A DNA stretch of 64,000 nt. Origin: Arenicola marina. Taxonomy: Eukaryota; Annelida; Polychaeta; Arenicolidae. How positions within the stretch are numbered: the first letter of the stretch is position 1; each line of letters starts with the position of its first letter. Of the stretch, positions 1 to 12,175 are shown piece after piece. A model generated the notes under the pieces. The model was not told the origin of the DNA, ran no database searches, and was given only the letters and a program-made list of their open reading frames with translations. Location: NCBI GenBank assembly GCA_964019135.1, contig OZ025265.1, positions 25,209,143-25,273,142 of the forward strand. Reading direction: 5' to 3'. The position numbers and the translations under genes are program-made.

Positions 1-722
1 AGTGTGTCCACCGTGCCGGGGTGCGGGGGTCCGCCTCCCACGGTCACGAGGCTCACGCAGCAGACAGATCCCGCACCTTTCTCCGAGAAGACAGTGGGGT
101 GGGGGGGGGGGGGCGCTATTACCCTTGGGGACATCGCTCCGCTCCGCTCCACCCCTTATACACGCCACATGACGTTCAAGCCAACTAACCACGTGGCGTC
201 GAAATCACCGTTTCTCGATGGATATGTCCAAGTTGCCCTCGCTACCACACATCAAGTTGGTCCATATAAAGTGATCACAGGTGTTACATCTAACGTTGAA
301 GTACAAAGTCGAGTTTACCTGACAGGTTTACCTGGTAGAACATATAGCCACTGTGATGGTACGCGCCCGATTTAGTTCGTAGCAACAACCTTTCGGGTGG
401 CATATTTCATTGTGATTACGAGGAGATATGGGAACGTGTGGCATATTTCATTGTGATTGCGAGGAGATATGGGAACGTGTACAGATTAATATAAACCAGT
501 GTTTGCACAAAGAACAGCCCGGATTGCACGCTGGGGCTCACCTCGTGGCATATACATGAGAATCAGTGGCAACATGCATTATTACGTACAGAATAATCTG
601 GGTTACCTTATTATTGTTACTATATGTAGCAACTGGCATTACGTAGCTACGTACATGAACATTTACATTCTATAATCTAAGCGTTGCCAGCTTGTATAAC
701 GGTTGTACGCCTTGTTTTTGCT
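1..722. other. Non-coding stretch with a 41-bp tandem duplication
   Basis: No gene is recognised here. The 41-bp segment at 397-437 is repeated directly at 438-478 with one visible difference, so it is a recent local duplication. A run of G lies near 102-113. The small open frames show no domain or codon structure that I can support. Confidence 0.5.
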
Positions 723-727
723 GAAAT

Positions 728-866
728 CAGGGGCAGGTCAGGGGGCGGGGGGGGGGAGGGGGGGGGGGCGACCCGGCCCGGGCGCCTCTTTTTAGGGCCG
801 AAATCTTTTAATATATAAAAAAACAAAACCGGCCCCTCCTATCCGGCATATCTGGATTCGCCCCTG
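728..866. mobile_element. MITE family 1 copy (hAT-like ends, 5-bp target duplication)
   Basis: The ends are imperfect inverted repeats: the left starts CAGGGGCAGG and the right ends TCTGGATTCGCCCCTG. The 5-bp word GAAAT lies immediately outside both ends (723-727 and 867-871) and reads as the target-site duplication. Copies of the same family lie at 10287-10464, 12742-12935 and 34862-35004. A long G tract (about 747-770) lies inside. CAGGG-type ends point to hAT, and a 5-bp duplication would fit the hAT subgroup that makes 5-bp rather than 8-bp duplications. No transposase is present. Confidence 0.6.
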
Positions 867-871
867 GAAAT

Positions 872-2200
872 CCAATGTAGTTCCTATCGTCCCTGCAGAG
901 TGTTGTATCCTGACGCTTGCAGCAAGGGCGTGTGCCGGTTTTGTACAAAGATGGGTCACATTGGGGCTCCAAATGGGGGCGGTAAGTTGCTACCCAAACT
1001 AACGATCGGGGATTGGGGCGGGCGACATATACAAGGGTACAGGGTTGAGCTTATGTGTGGAGGGGGGGGGGGGGTGCTAAACACCAATACAGAGGGAGGG
1101 TGAAAGTACGCATTTGGGCTGGGATATTTCAAAATCAGTGACACTAAAAAACATCATAAAGCCTTCTTCAGAATTCTTCTTGGCCTCCTAAAATGGCTTC
1201 ATTGAAATGGTTCACATCTACTTATATTGTTTAAATTTTTCGCACAAAAGACATTTTTTGAGTGCCGCGTATTTGAGAAGGCCGTATCAAAAAATCCGTA
1301 GGATATCCATAAAAATATACGTCTGTACGAAATTAAATATGTGTTTCTTCACGTGTAGTACAGTAGTGCCTCCATCAGTGATAATATCGACGTTGAACTA
1401 CCTTTGACTTTGGCAAACGGTTGGTTGGTTGGTTTGTTTCATTGACAGCATCAAGTGTTGAGCGGAGCCATGTCCCCAGGGGCGACCCGGTGCGTTTTGC
1501 GAAGGAGGGCATGGAATCTTTTTTGGGGAGTTTGCACGACCATGCATATTCACACACTGGGGCAGGAACACCCAGTCACCAATGGAAAAGTAAGTATACG
1601 GGATATCTGATACACTGTCAATCGTATTATCATAGAAGAAAGCTTGGACAAAGGGCTACTGTGCAGCTGTAGCGAAAGCCATATTACTATGGTTTCTTTT
1701 TTACAAGCCAACCATCCAATCCATTTGCACACAATAAAAACTACTAAAGCGTAACTATCGGAATCCAGAAAAAAAGAAGAATTATGGCCTGAATACCACT
1801 AAAACAAACAAAAAACAGTAGATCCTCCTTTTCCCGCGCAAAAATTTCAGTGGCAGACGACTAGCGACAATATTTTTTACACCGAATCACCTGCGTTCTG
1901 AATTTGGCGCGAAAGACGCTGAAAAGTGTCATTGGCTTTTTGTCACTTTACATATATCAAGGGAAACACGAGAAAACATGTCTATAACACGAAAACATTA
2001 ACCAAAATACGATGCCTGTATTGGTATTAAAGGAAAAATAGGAAAAATAATTAAATAACAGGATTCAATGAAATAATGTAAATTATCAACGCGATATACA
2101 ACTAAAGGTGGACATATTAATGGAAATATATGCTAAACACTACTAGATCGACTAACGAACGATGCTGTTTCGCCAAATGCATTTATTATAACGTCAACGG
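872..2200. other. Non-coding stretch with one SINE fragment
   Basis: No gene is recognised. A G tract lies near 1061-1073. The segment 1420-1580 is described separately as a SINE-A fragment. The remainder is AT-rich and shows nothing I can assign. Confidence 0.4.
1420..1580 (-). mobile_element. SINE family A, degenerate fragment
   Basis: Read on the minus strand this ends in a (AACC)n-type tail, seen on the + strand as GGTTGGTTGG. It carries the family core, including the + strand words GAGCCATGTCCCC and GGGCATGGAATCTT, which match the full copies at 2203-2452 and 28197-28455. The tRNA-like head is not clear, so this is a decayed partial copy. Confidence 0.5.
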
Positions 2201-2202
2201 GG

Positions 2203-2452
2203 GGCCGTCCCGATAGCTCAGTGGGTTAAGGCGCTCGCCTTGAGTGTGTTGACCACCCGAGAGACTAACGACACGTGGATCGGTGGTTCTAGCCCCGCTG
2301 TGGCCACGTCCGTGTGGTCGCAGGATAAAGATCCCATGTCCTTCTTCGAAAAGAGTAGGGGGTTAACCCCGGGGACATGGCTCCACTCTACCTTCCTTCT
2401 CCCATTGACGAGATATGACCAAAAGTGGTTAAAGCGTCCTGAATAACCAACC
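2203..2452 (+). mobile_element. SINE family A, near-complete copy
   Basis: This is a tRNA-derived SINE. The head (GATAGCTCAGTGGGTTAAGG) carries an A-box-like motif. A B-box-like GGTTCTAGCCC follows about 60 bases later, giving the internal RNA polymerase III promoter layout of a tRNA. The core holds CCCATGTCCTTCTTCGAAAA and GGGGACATGGCTCCACTC, and the 3' end runs into an AACC-type tail. A full-length opposite-strand relative lies at 28197-28455. It is not a tRNA gene, because the homology extends far past the tRNA-like part. Confidence 0.75.
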
Positions 2453-4540
2453 TATTACGTCAACCGACGCACGGTCAACATATTGTCTGGTTCAGTGCAA
2501 TGACGCCCTCACGTTACGTCGCTGCGGACGTGGAATTCCATTCCATTCCATGGTACACGTGTACAAAATCTATAAAAATACATTTTTTTCAAAGCACATG
2601 TTTACAGTAGGGGCGGCCGGAACGTGTCGATCTTGCCCTAAACGCGCCCTATGCGATTCATACCTGCAGATTGTGGGCTCACTGACATCAATCATGTTAT
2701 ATTGCGTCAAAAAAGACCTATCAAAAGGTGTCAATATGGTCTTGATTGAACTGCAACTAATCGTTTGGCCAGCCGAATTCTTCTTTGAATCAAATGGCGA
2801 AGCATGGCATATGAAGTCCCATTTTGCTGACATTTCGCTGCTGTATATAATATTATTATTACAAAAAGACGCTTTCCAAGTGCATGTAACTGATTAGTAT
2901 TATCGATAGACGGGCCCTAAGTTCGCGGGGAAGCAACCGGCACCTCACCCACCAACCACCCCTCTACCATGCTAGGGATATTTACCCTGCACAAACAAAT
3001 ACATGTGGGGCTCAACACGGCCTACATGCACCGTCGCTGCGTTGGCCTAGCAGAATAGAATTAAGCCACATGAGTCGAATCCCCAATGCTGTTGGCTGTT
3101 ATTATGAAGAGGAACAGGTGTCGGTTAGGCTAACATTTTATACTATATTGCTTTGCTTCTGTCTCAGAATAATTAGTCTTATAACAACAGGGAACCTGTA
3201 TGCTGCCTCAGGGAATTCAAGCAACGTGATGCAAACAACAAACGACACTGTCCACACAATTAATTGGTCTCAGCAGGAATTAAACTTGCGGAGTTCAGAT
3301 ATGGCATATAATACTTTACTCGGAATATAACCATCTATATTTTATGTTTTCCACCTGAAGGTTGACCAAACCATAAGATAGACGCTTCATCGAGTTGCAT
3401 TTGTGTAACATTATTTATATATAAACAAAAAAACACAAACACTTAAGTATTTCAGCTCCGGTGATGCGAACCAAATCACAAAGACATGATATTTCCTTTT
3501 TTTCTCCTTTTTGGTTTAAATTCATTTCCGGGTATTAGCATTTGAGTATTCATGCGTGCGGCGTGTTCCGTGCTGGGAACTCGGGGGCTCACAGCTATCC
3601 ATCGCACCCGGGGGCACCCCCCCCCCCCCACGCCCCTATCCTTAACCCTACCCACCCACCCACCCTCCTACCTACTGTCAGAGTCCAATCGATATGTTCA
3701 GTCTAGACACAAGCACGCAACCCGTCACACGCGTCTCGCATTGAGGAGATGGAAGGGGCGACCCGGACGGCTCTTCGCCAGGTGGCGCCATCGTCGCCAC
3801 CGTTCGCTAGGTGGCGCTACCCGTAACCCGTCCGTTCGTGCAAGCGCACACTGTTATGTATATATATATATATACTGGGAGATTTAAAATAAAGCCCGAC
3901 TTAGTGAAAACACACAACCGATATTACTAGTTCCAACGCCTTGATCAAACTTGGGGTGGGGGGGGGGGGGGGTAGTGTGGGGCTATGGTGGGTGGTGGGA
4001 CCAGAATGATGGCATTATTTCCATTATACGACTATCATTATTCATAAATCTTCAATAATTAACAGAGCCAATCGATAAATGGTTGGCAAAGCATTCAAAA
4101 ACAATAACAAATATCGTCAAAACTGAAACGAGCTGGAATATAAATAATATGCCCTATTACGACAAGGAAGAAATTAATTCGCCGGTTTCAACGCGTAAAT
4201 CAATGGTTTTGCGCCAGTTAAATGACGACAGTTCGTAAATATATGACCCATAACGCCAGGATACTTCAACTGACATTGCAATCAACGTGGAATACGTCGA
4301 ATGAGCGTCATAAACGTTGCGTCAACGTTGTTTTCCCGACGATTGTTTGCGACAACGCTTTTTGTCACTTCATCGCTGAATGCTTGCATACAAGCTATCG
4401 TGTGATGCGGAATGCCCAAGACATCCACCTCAGTGAACCGACTTGTAGTCTCCACTTGTCTGGTAACGGCTCCTCTTGGTTGGTGAGATGGTGTGAGGCC
4501 ATCGCGCTGGGCAATGAGGATGATCAAGCGCCGACCCATG
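2453..4540. other. Non-coding stretch
   Basis: No gene is recognised. It holds short C and G tracts (about 3619-3629 and 3956-3972), a short TA repeat near 3857-3873 and a pair of CTCF-like motifs (3775-3788 and 3804-3817, listed separately). The 111-residue frame over 3552-3887 is proline-rich low-complexity sequence without family features. Confidence 0.4.
3775..3817 (+). promoter_or_regulatory. Pair of CTCF-like motifs
   Basis: TCGCCAGGTGGCGC (3775-3788) and TCGCTAGGTGGCGC (3804-3817) lie in the same orientation 29 bp apart. Each matches the bilaterian CTCF core consensus CCASYAGRKGGCRS at 12 of 14 positions by my count. Binding is inferred only. They could equally be a short tandem duplication. 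Confidence 0.3.
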
Positions 4541-7500
4541 TCCCTAGGGTGACGATAGACCCATGTCCCCAGGGTGAAGATAGACCCATGTCCCCAGGGT
4601 GAAGATAGACCCATGTCCCCAGGGTGAAGATAGACCCATGTCCCCAGGGTGAAGATAGACCCATGTACCCAGGGTGAAGATAGACCCATGTCCCCAGGGT
4701 GAAGATAGACCCATGTCCCCAGGGTGAAGATAGACCCATGTCCCCAGGGTGAAGATAGACCCATGTCCCCAGGGTGAAGATAGACCCATGTCCCCAGGGT
4801 GAAGATAGACCCATGTCCCCAGGGTGAAGATAGACCCATGTCCCCAGGGTGAAGATAGACCCATGTACCCAGGGTGAAGATAGACCCATGTCCCCAGGGT
4901 GAAGATAGACCCATGTACCCAGGGTGAAGATAGACCCATGTCCCCAGGGTGAAGATAGACCCATGTCCCCAGGGTGAAGATAGACCCATGTCCCCAGGGT
5001 GAAGATAGACCCATGTCCCCAGGGTGAAGATAGACCCATGACCCCAGGGTTAAGATATACCCATATCCCCAGGGAGACGATAGACCCATGTCCCCAGGGT
5101 GAAGATAGACCCATGCCCCCAAGGTGAAGATAGACTCATGTCCCCAGGGTGAAGGTAGACCCATGTCCCCAGGACCCATGTCCCCAGGGTGACGATAGAC
5201 CCATGTCCCCAGGGTGAAGATAGACACATGTCCCCAGAGGGAAGGTATACCCATGTCCCCAGGGTGAAGATATACCCATGCCCCCAAGGTGAAGATATAC
5301 CCATGTCCCCAGGGTGAAGATAGACCTATGTACCCAGGGTAAAGATAGACCCATGTCCCCAGGGTGAAGATAGACCCATGTCCCCAGGGTTAAGATAGAC
5401 CCATTTCCCCAGGTTGAAGATAGACCCATGTCCCCAGGGTGAAGATAGATCCATGTCCCCAGGGTGAAGATAGACCCATGTCCCCAGGGTGAAGATAGAC
5501 CCATGTCCCCAGGGTGAAGATAGATCCATGTCCCCAAGGTGAAGATAGACCCATGTCCCCAGGGTGAAGATAGATCCATGTCCCCAAGGTGAAGATAGAT
5601 CCATGTCTCCAAGGTGAAGATAGACCCATGTCCCCAGGGTGAAGATAGACCCATGTCCCTAGAGGGAAGATAGACCCATGTCCCCAGGGTGAAGATAGAT
5701 CCATGTCCCCAGGGTGAAGACTGATCCAGGTCCCCAGGGTAAAGATAGACCCATGTCCCCAAGGTGAAGATAGACCCATGTCCCCAGGGTGAAGATAGAC
5801 CCATGTCCCCAGGGTGAAGATAGACCCATGTCTCCAGGGTGAAGATATACCCATGTCCCCAAGGTAAAGATAGACCCATGTCCCCAAGGTGAAGATAGAC
5901 CCATGTCCCCAGGGTGAAGATATACCCATGTCCCCAAGGTAAAGATAGACCCATGTCCCCAAGGTGAAGATAGACCCATGTCCCCAAGGTGAACATAGAC
6001 CCATGTCCCCAGGGTGAAGATAGACCCATGTCCCCAGGGTGAAGATAGACCCATGCCCCCAAGGTGAAGATAGACTCATGTCCCCAGGGTGAAGGTAGAC
6101 CCATGTCCCCAGGACCCATGTCCCCAGGGTGACGATAGACCCATGTCCCCAGGGTGAAGATAGACACATGTCCCCAGAGGGAAGGTATACCCATGTCCCC
6201 AGGGTGAAGATATACCCATGCCCCCAAGGTGAAGATATACCCATGTCCCCAGGGTGAAGATAGACCTATGTACCCAGGGTAAAGATAGACCCATGTCCCC
6301 AGGGTGAAGATAGACCCATGTCCCCAGGGTTAAGATAGACCCATTTCCCCAGGTTGAAGATAGACCCATGTCCCCAGGGTGAAGATAGATCCATGTCCCC
6401 AGGGTGAAGATAGACCCATGTCCCCAAGGTGAAGATAGACCCATGTCCCCAGGGTGAAGATAGATCCATGTCCCCAAGGTGAAGATAGACCCATGTCCCC
6501 AGGGTGAAGATAGATCCATGTCCCCAAGGTGAAGATAGATCCATGTCTCCAAGGTGAAGATAGACCCATGTCCCCAGGGTGAAGATAGACCCATGTCCCT
6601 AGAGGGAAGATAGACCCATGTCCCCAGGGTGAAGATAGATCCATGTCCCCAGGGTGAAGACTGATCCAGGTCCCCAGGGTAAAGATAGACCCATGTCCCC
6701 AAGGTGAAGATAGACCCATGTCCCCAGGGTGAAGATAGACCCATGTCCCCAGGGTGAAGATAGACCCATGTCTCCAGGGTGAAGATATACCCATGTCCCC
6801 AAGGTAAAGATAGACCCATGTCCCCAAGGTGAAGATAGACCCATGTCCCCAGGGTGAAGATATACCCATGTCCCCAAGGTAAAGATAGACCCATGTCCCC
6901 AAGGTGAAGATAGACCCATGTCCCCAAGGTGAACATAGACCCATGTCCCCAGGGTGAAGATAGACCCATGTCCCCAGGGTGAAGATAGACCCATGCCCCC
7001 AAGGTGAAGATAGACTCATGTCCCCAGGGTGAAGGTAGACCCATGTCCCCAGGACCCATGTCCCCAGGGTGACGATAGACCCATGTCCCCAGGGTGAAGA
7101 TAGACACATGTCCCCAGAGGGAAGGTATACCCATGTCCCCAGGGTGAAGATATACCCATGCCCCCAAGGTGAAGATATACCCATGTCCCCAGGGTGAAGA
7201 TAGACCTATGTACCCAGGGTAAAGATAGACCCATGTCCCCAGGGTGAAGATAGACCCATGTCCCCAGGGTTAAGATAGACCCATTTCCCCAGGTTGAAGA
7301 TAGACCCATGTCCCCAGGGTGAAGATAGATCCATGTCCCCAGGGTGAAGATAGACCCATGTCCCCAGGGTGAAGATAGACCCATGTCCCCAGGGTGAAGA
7401 TAGATCCATGTCCCCAAGGTGAAGATAGACCCATGTCCCCAGGGTGAAGATAGATCCATGTCCCCAAGGTGAAGATGTATCCATGTCTCCAAGGTGAAGA

Positions 7501-7830
7501 TAGACCCATGTCCCCAGGGTGAAGATAGACCCATGTCCCTAGAGGGAAGATAGACCCATGTCCCCAGGGTGAAGATAGATCCATGTCCCCAGGGTGAAGA
7601 CTGATCCAGGTCCCCAGGGTAAAGATAGACCCATGTCCCCAAGGTGAAGATAGACCCATGTCCCCAGGGTGAAGATAGACCCATGTCCCCAGGGTGAAGA
7701 TAGACCCATGTCTCCAGGGTGAAGATATACCCATGTCCCCAAGGTAAAGATAGACCCATGTCCCCAAGGTGAAGATAGACCCATGTCCCCAGGGTGAAGA
7801 TACACCCATCTCCCTATGGTGACGACAGAT
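4536..7830. repeat. 25-bp minisatellite with 940-bp higher-order repeat
   Basis: This is a tandem array of about 130 copies of a 25-bp unit (core CATGTCCCCAGGGTGAAGAT). From about 5136 the array repeats at a longer period of 940 bp. The same rare variants recur, such as the shortened 15-bp unit near 5156, 6096 and 7036 and the CCAGGTCCCC variant near 5729, 6669 and 7609. The proximal part (4540-5040) is much more homogeneous. The minus strand lacks stops in all three frames, so long open frames run through the array. They encode the same short peptide in rotating frames and are a by-product of the unit sequence. Confidence 0.9.
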
Positions 7831-8084
7831 TATTTGTCAATAAAGGTTACGAAAAATGTTACGAAACCCACTGCTCTCTTCTGACCGAAAAAGGCAACGA
7901 TATTTTAAACCAGTAAAACTATAAAGGGCACGAGCTAAGCAGTCCCATATATCATAATAGGTATCGATCATTACGTATCCTATCAAACCAAGTGGGGGGG
8001 TTAACGACTCTGCGTGTATGTCCTCTTGGGCTTAGAAGTCGTGTGGTTCGAACAATCCATACTGCACAGACAGCAATGTGATTT
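7831..8084. other. Non-coding spacer after the minisatellite
   Basis: This is AT-rich sequence between the minisatellite and a SINE. I see nothing assignable in it. Confidence 0.3.
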
Positions 8085-8330
8085 ATCGACTGACTGAGTA
8101 GAGCACTGTGGGAGGCTCTGGCCTCTGTATGTCACATCGCGACAGGAGGAAAGAAGAGATGAGCCATGTCTCCGGGAGCTACTCTTTGCGAAGAAACACA
8201 AGGGATCTTTATCCTGCACAAAGATATTAGACATTTGCACAGGATTCGAACCTGGCACCTGCTACTCTAGCAGTGCACACGCGGTAACAGCCGAACGCGC
8301 CAGATCTACTAGGTCACTGGTGACCCCAAA
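8085..8330 (-). mobile_element. SINE with a different tRNA-like head and the family A core
   Basis: On the minus strand the 5' part carries a B-box (GGTTCGAATCC) after a tRNA-like head that differs from family A. The middle (AGGATAAAGATCCC, then a TTCTTCGCAAAGAGTA-type stretch, then GGAGACATGGCTC) matches the core of the copies at 2203-2452 and 28197-28455. Several heads joined to one core is a known pattern of SINE superfamilies. Confidence 0.6.
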
Positions 8331-8470
8331 TGTGATTGGTTGGTTGTATACTCAGGAACCACTTTTGGTCATATCGCGTCAATGGGAGAAGGAAGGGAGA
8401 GTGGAGCCATGTCCCCGGAGTTAACCCCATACTCTTTACGACGAAAGACATGGGACCCCCAATGTGAACT
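8331..8470 (-). mobile_element. SINE family A, 3' fragment
   Basis: The + strand words GGTTGGTTG, CACTTTTGGTCATATCGCGT and GAGCCATGTCCCCGGAG match the 3' half of family A in reverse orientation. Homology stops at about GACATGGGACC, so the tRNA-like head is missing. Confidence 0.6.
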
Positions 8471-8744
8471 AAGCTGATCAGGAAAAGGCGCAATTCGCAT
8501 AAGTTATAAACAATCCACAGCTATATATTTGGTGGTCGTACGCGTCAACTTGACAACGATGTAGGCCAGATAATTCATGATATTCAATGTATTGCACACA
8601 GACAAATCAACAACTTCGTCGTCTACAAACAGCAGAGAAGGTTGACATTGGTCAAAAGTTAAGGTCTCGCTGACCTTAACTACCTTACGATGTAATAATT
8701 CTTAACTACGATCATAAGTAACGGGTTGGCGTTGTTACTCTGCA

Positions 8745-8905
8745 AAAGCGACATCGACACAGATTTTTGAAAACACGACACTAAACTTAGCGGCACGTGA
8801 CACGGAACGTCGTGAAAAATCGACATTCAACCCTGAGAATTTTGAAAAATCGACACTGGGCAGTCGACCCCCCTCCCCCCCCCCCCCCCTTCCAGACCCC
8901 TATGC
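8745..8905. mobile_element. MITE family 2 (CGACAC-motif element), partial copy
   Basis: Repeated short words (CGACAC, AAAATCGACA, GGCACGTGACACGGAACG) match the fuller copies at 27210-27448 and 29793-30032. The right side carries the family end CCTTCCAGACCCCTAT after a run of C (about 8872-8888). The left end is not clear. Confidence 0.5.
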
Positions 8906-10286
8906 TGAATACTGAATAACTATCCATAGGTCCTATCTCCTAACCCTCACCCCAATGCCTGACCCCAAATCCTCAATCCCTGACACCAACAATAATCAGG
9001 TGAGTGGAATGATAAGTACAATGGATATAGAAGACCTCCATATTCCGTCTACCTCAATTCTGGCCTCGTATGACATGATACGACTGCCGCATTGGTCTAG
9101 TCATGTGTCGAGCATCGATCACTCAACAATGGATGTCTAGACAGGTGTATCAATCTCCTTTGAAAAAAGAAAGGAAACACAATATGAATCGATCCCCGGA
9201 CTCAGTTACAATGGGAGAAAACATTAATGGCTTCTGTAATTCGTCAGGCACGACCAAGCCATACAAGCTAAAAGGTTATTTAAGCTCAATCAGCGAAAAT
9301 ATGTTGTAATGTGGGGCGGTATTGAGGTGGCTTTCAAACCGTCCTGCAAATTGTTAGTGTTTCGCATCCATACATTTCAATAGTATAATGTACAGCAGCT
9401 TCGGTGGGGCAACAGTGGAGTAAATAAAGTACAAACAGTGATCGAAGGAAGGAAACAAATACATGTGCTCGAAACGAACAAAACATGAAAGGGACCACGA
9501 TAGGACAACGGTACGCAGGAAACACGGGCGGGATAATGGCTATTTAGTCGTCATGGGAACAAATATAATGTTGGCGCTGGGTCGATTTTTGATTGTTGAG
9601 GAGAACGCTGTGGGTGTATTGATAGTAATGTCGACAAAATCTAGTGAAAGAACTGGTAAGTGCGCTTTTCACAACACATGCCATGGTCCAATGACATATC
9701 TACTGTGAGTGCAAACTGAAGTCCAAGACCATAGCATTTAACCAGGTTTGCATTTAATATATATATGTGCCGTGTAGTCTACTTATAAAGAACCAAAGCA
9801 TAATTCGGTTTCCCCAACCTCCCTCCTCCGAACTGACGCCACAACTACAGTGACATTTTACGAGGATACCAAATTATTGAACGGGTTGGTTAAGAGTTTT
9901 ATGTTCAAATATATGTCATAGAGAAGCCAGAGCTCTCCGCGGCCACTCTTCATGTAGTGAAATTCCCATAGTATTGATCTAGTTATAAAGACAATCGAGA
10001 AACCCGTACGCATACTAACGCCCTCTGGTGACAGGAACAGAAAACACGGAGCGCATCATAACGGGTCCGTGTATGTCGTGATTCCATTACAGAGAGAGTG
10101 ATAAATACCATACAGTGGTCTCTGCGTTATACGACTGCTATTCTGCCAGCCCGAAAAGACCGGATAACGGAGGGAGTCGTATAATGCAGGGACCACTGTA
10201 CTACCAACACAACAAAACAGAATTCCTGCGTATCTAGTATGACAAAAACGTATGCAATAGGTACCAAGCAATGACAAGACGACATC
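8906..10286. other. Non-coding stretch
   Basis: No gene is recognised. Small open frames near 8955-9309 and 9463-9708 have no domain or splice context that would support them. Confidence 0.35.
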
Positions 10287-10464
10287 CAGGGGCGGATCCA
10301 GGGGGGAAGAGGGGGCGACCCGGCTCAGGCCCCCGTTCAGGGGCGAAATTTGTATAATTCATACTATTTAACATACGAAAACCAAAACTGGCCCCCCTAT
10401 CCAGCATATCTTGATCCGACACTGAAACCGCCCCACCTATCCAGATTTTCTGGATCCGCCCCTG
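10287..10464. mobile_element. MITE family 1, best-preserved copy
   Basis: The left end CAGGGGCGGATCCAGG and the right end CTGGATCCGCCCCTG are inverted complements. The 5-bp word ACATC lies immediately outside both ends (10282-10286 and 10465-10469). The 178-bp body has no coding capacity. It resembles the copy at 728-866 internally, with a GGCGACCCGG stretch and a CCCCTATCC(A/G)GCATATC stretch in both. Confidence 0.75.
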
Positions 10465-10469
10465 ACATC

Positions 10470-11385
10470 ATATCTTTGATTTAATGCTGTGAGAATCACG
10501 CACAATCTGAAACCACAACACACAGCCACAAATACAAAACGTTTTTTTCGTAGAACAATTGATACAATGTCATGAGAAAAGGCAATGAGGCACATGCACA
10601 AAAAGTCCAATTACAAAAATCAGGGGTTGATATTTGACTCAGCTGCATTGTATTAGCAGTAACAGATAGACGTATACACTAAGCCTGCGGCCCTCTGCCA
10701 GCAAGTATGTTAATCCGAATGTTATTTAAGGGGCTATTTGACATCAAACTATGTTTCCCTGGGCATAAAAACATCCACTAGTAATTTGCATGCCGCCCCC
10801 GAGGCGGACGGGCCGAAATCCACCGAGGAGGGGAAGGGCAGTGTGGCCGCTTCCGAGCGACACCATTCTACCCTCCCCGAGGACCACATTTATAACTTAG
10901 TATATAGGTAACTGTTTACTAGTGATAAGAAGACAGTGGTAATTATAAGGTTACTGTAGGTTTATATAAGAACCTGCGATGGATTTCACGAACACAGTCT
11001 AGACGACAACGGGGCTTAGTCAGCTAAAGTTATCATTAAATGACGGGCGATTTTAGCAGACTAAGCCTTGTAGCCGGTTATTTACGCGAAATAGACTACT
11101 GGACACATAACAAAATACATCAAATTATTTAAAGCAATTGGAATGTTTAAATATATATTATACTTGCTATTGTAAAGTTCTTTCGCCGGGCCGCGCAGTA
11201 AATAATTTATAGTATATTTTTATCTTATTTTGTTCTTGCTCTTATCTCGCTATAAGTTTCAGTCCCAGTCTAAGCTAAAAAGCCTGGTCTCAAAAAGCCA
11301 CATCTCATGAAACAGCTCTTTCACAGAAACCCCCACCCCCCCCCCCCCCCACTCTACAGGATCGCGGCCCCCGAATATATGTTTT
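10470..11385. other. Non-coding stretch
   Basis: No gene is recognised. It holds an AT-rich part around 11100-11260 and a C tract at about 11336-11350. Confidence 0.35.
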
Positions 11386-12175
11386 TTTTTAGGACAACCG
11401 CCCCCCCACCCTCCCCCCGACAATTTCCCGCTGGGACAAGTCTCCCCCGGACAATTCTGAACATTGTCTGAACAAGCTCACAATAAGCCCTGGGCCTCCA
11501 TAGCCTTAGGCTGATGGGTACTGACGTTACAATTTACATTGTGTAACATACATCGATAGTGCGGACGTATTAGAGAGACCCTGCGGATCGCAAAGGGTGG
11601 GAAGGTGATTGGGCGGGGTGGGGGGGGGGGTGTTCGCTGCATAAATACTACAAGAAGATAAATGGTGCAATATTTCGAATCTGTATTAAAATCAGTCGAT
11701 GCTAAATAAAACATTGAGACTTAATAGGTTTCGTCAAATTTCGGTGGAATAAAAGGTACATATGAAAATATTGGGGGTTTGTACGACGGCGGATCAAGGT
11801 CTCCATGGGTGGGTATTATCGGGGGGCCTTGTCCGTTTGTGGGTGGGTGTTTCCAGGGACTGGTTATCTTCCGGGGACAATTGTTCGGAAGGGAAATTGT
11901 CTGCAGCGGGGGTGGATGAGGGGTTTCCGGGGGAATGGTCTCGGGGGGAACTTACCGGGGGGATGGAGTTGTCCCAGGGGAAGATTGTTGAGGGGTAGTT
12001 GTTCGGGAGGGGGGGTTGGAGTTGTCGGGCGGGTGGTTGTCGGGGGGGGGGGGGAGGTATCCGGAGAAGGAGTTGTCCGGATCCTATATATGTGATGGCC
12101 CTGTCCAAACTAGAAAACTATGTCCGGACCTCGCCTTCAAACTAGAGGTCCGGTCCTTGCCAAGCTAGGCGGGAG
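11386..12175. repeat. G-rich degenerate repeat region
   Basis: From 11765 to 12095 the + strand is strongly G-rich and carries many degenerate units of the type GGGGACAATTGTTCGG and GGAGTTGTCCGG, with frequent runs of three or more G. The complementary words (CCGGACAATT, GGGACAAGTC) occur at 11410-11465, so related units lie in inverted orientation across the unrelated sequence between them. Open frames here follow the composition and are not supported as genes. The region has the sequence pattern of potential G-quadruplexes. Confidence 0.5.

Noticed and set aside
4282-7809. Long minus-strand open frames (up to 363 codons)
   Set aside because: They lie inside the 25-bp minisatellite and encode the same peptide in rotating frames; no start context, splice site or domain supports a gene.
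4536-7830. Minisatellite derived from the SINE core (both contain CCATGTCCCC)
   Set aside because: The shared word is only about 13 bases and the rest of the unit does not match, so chance is sufficient.
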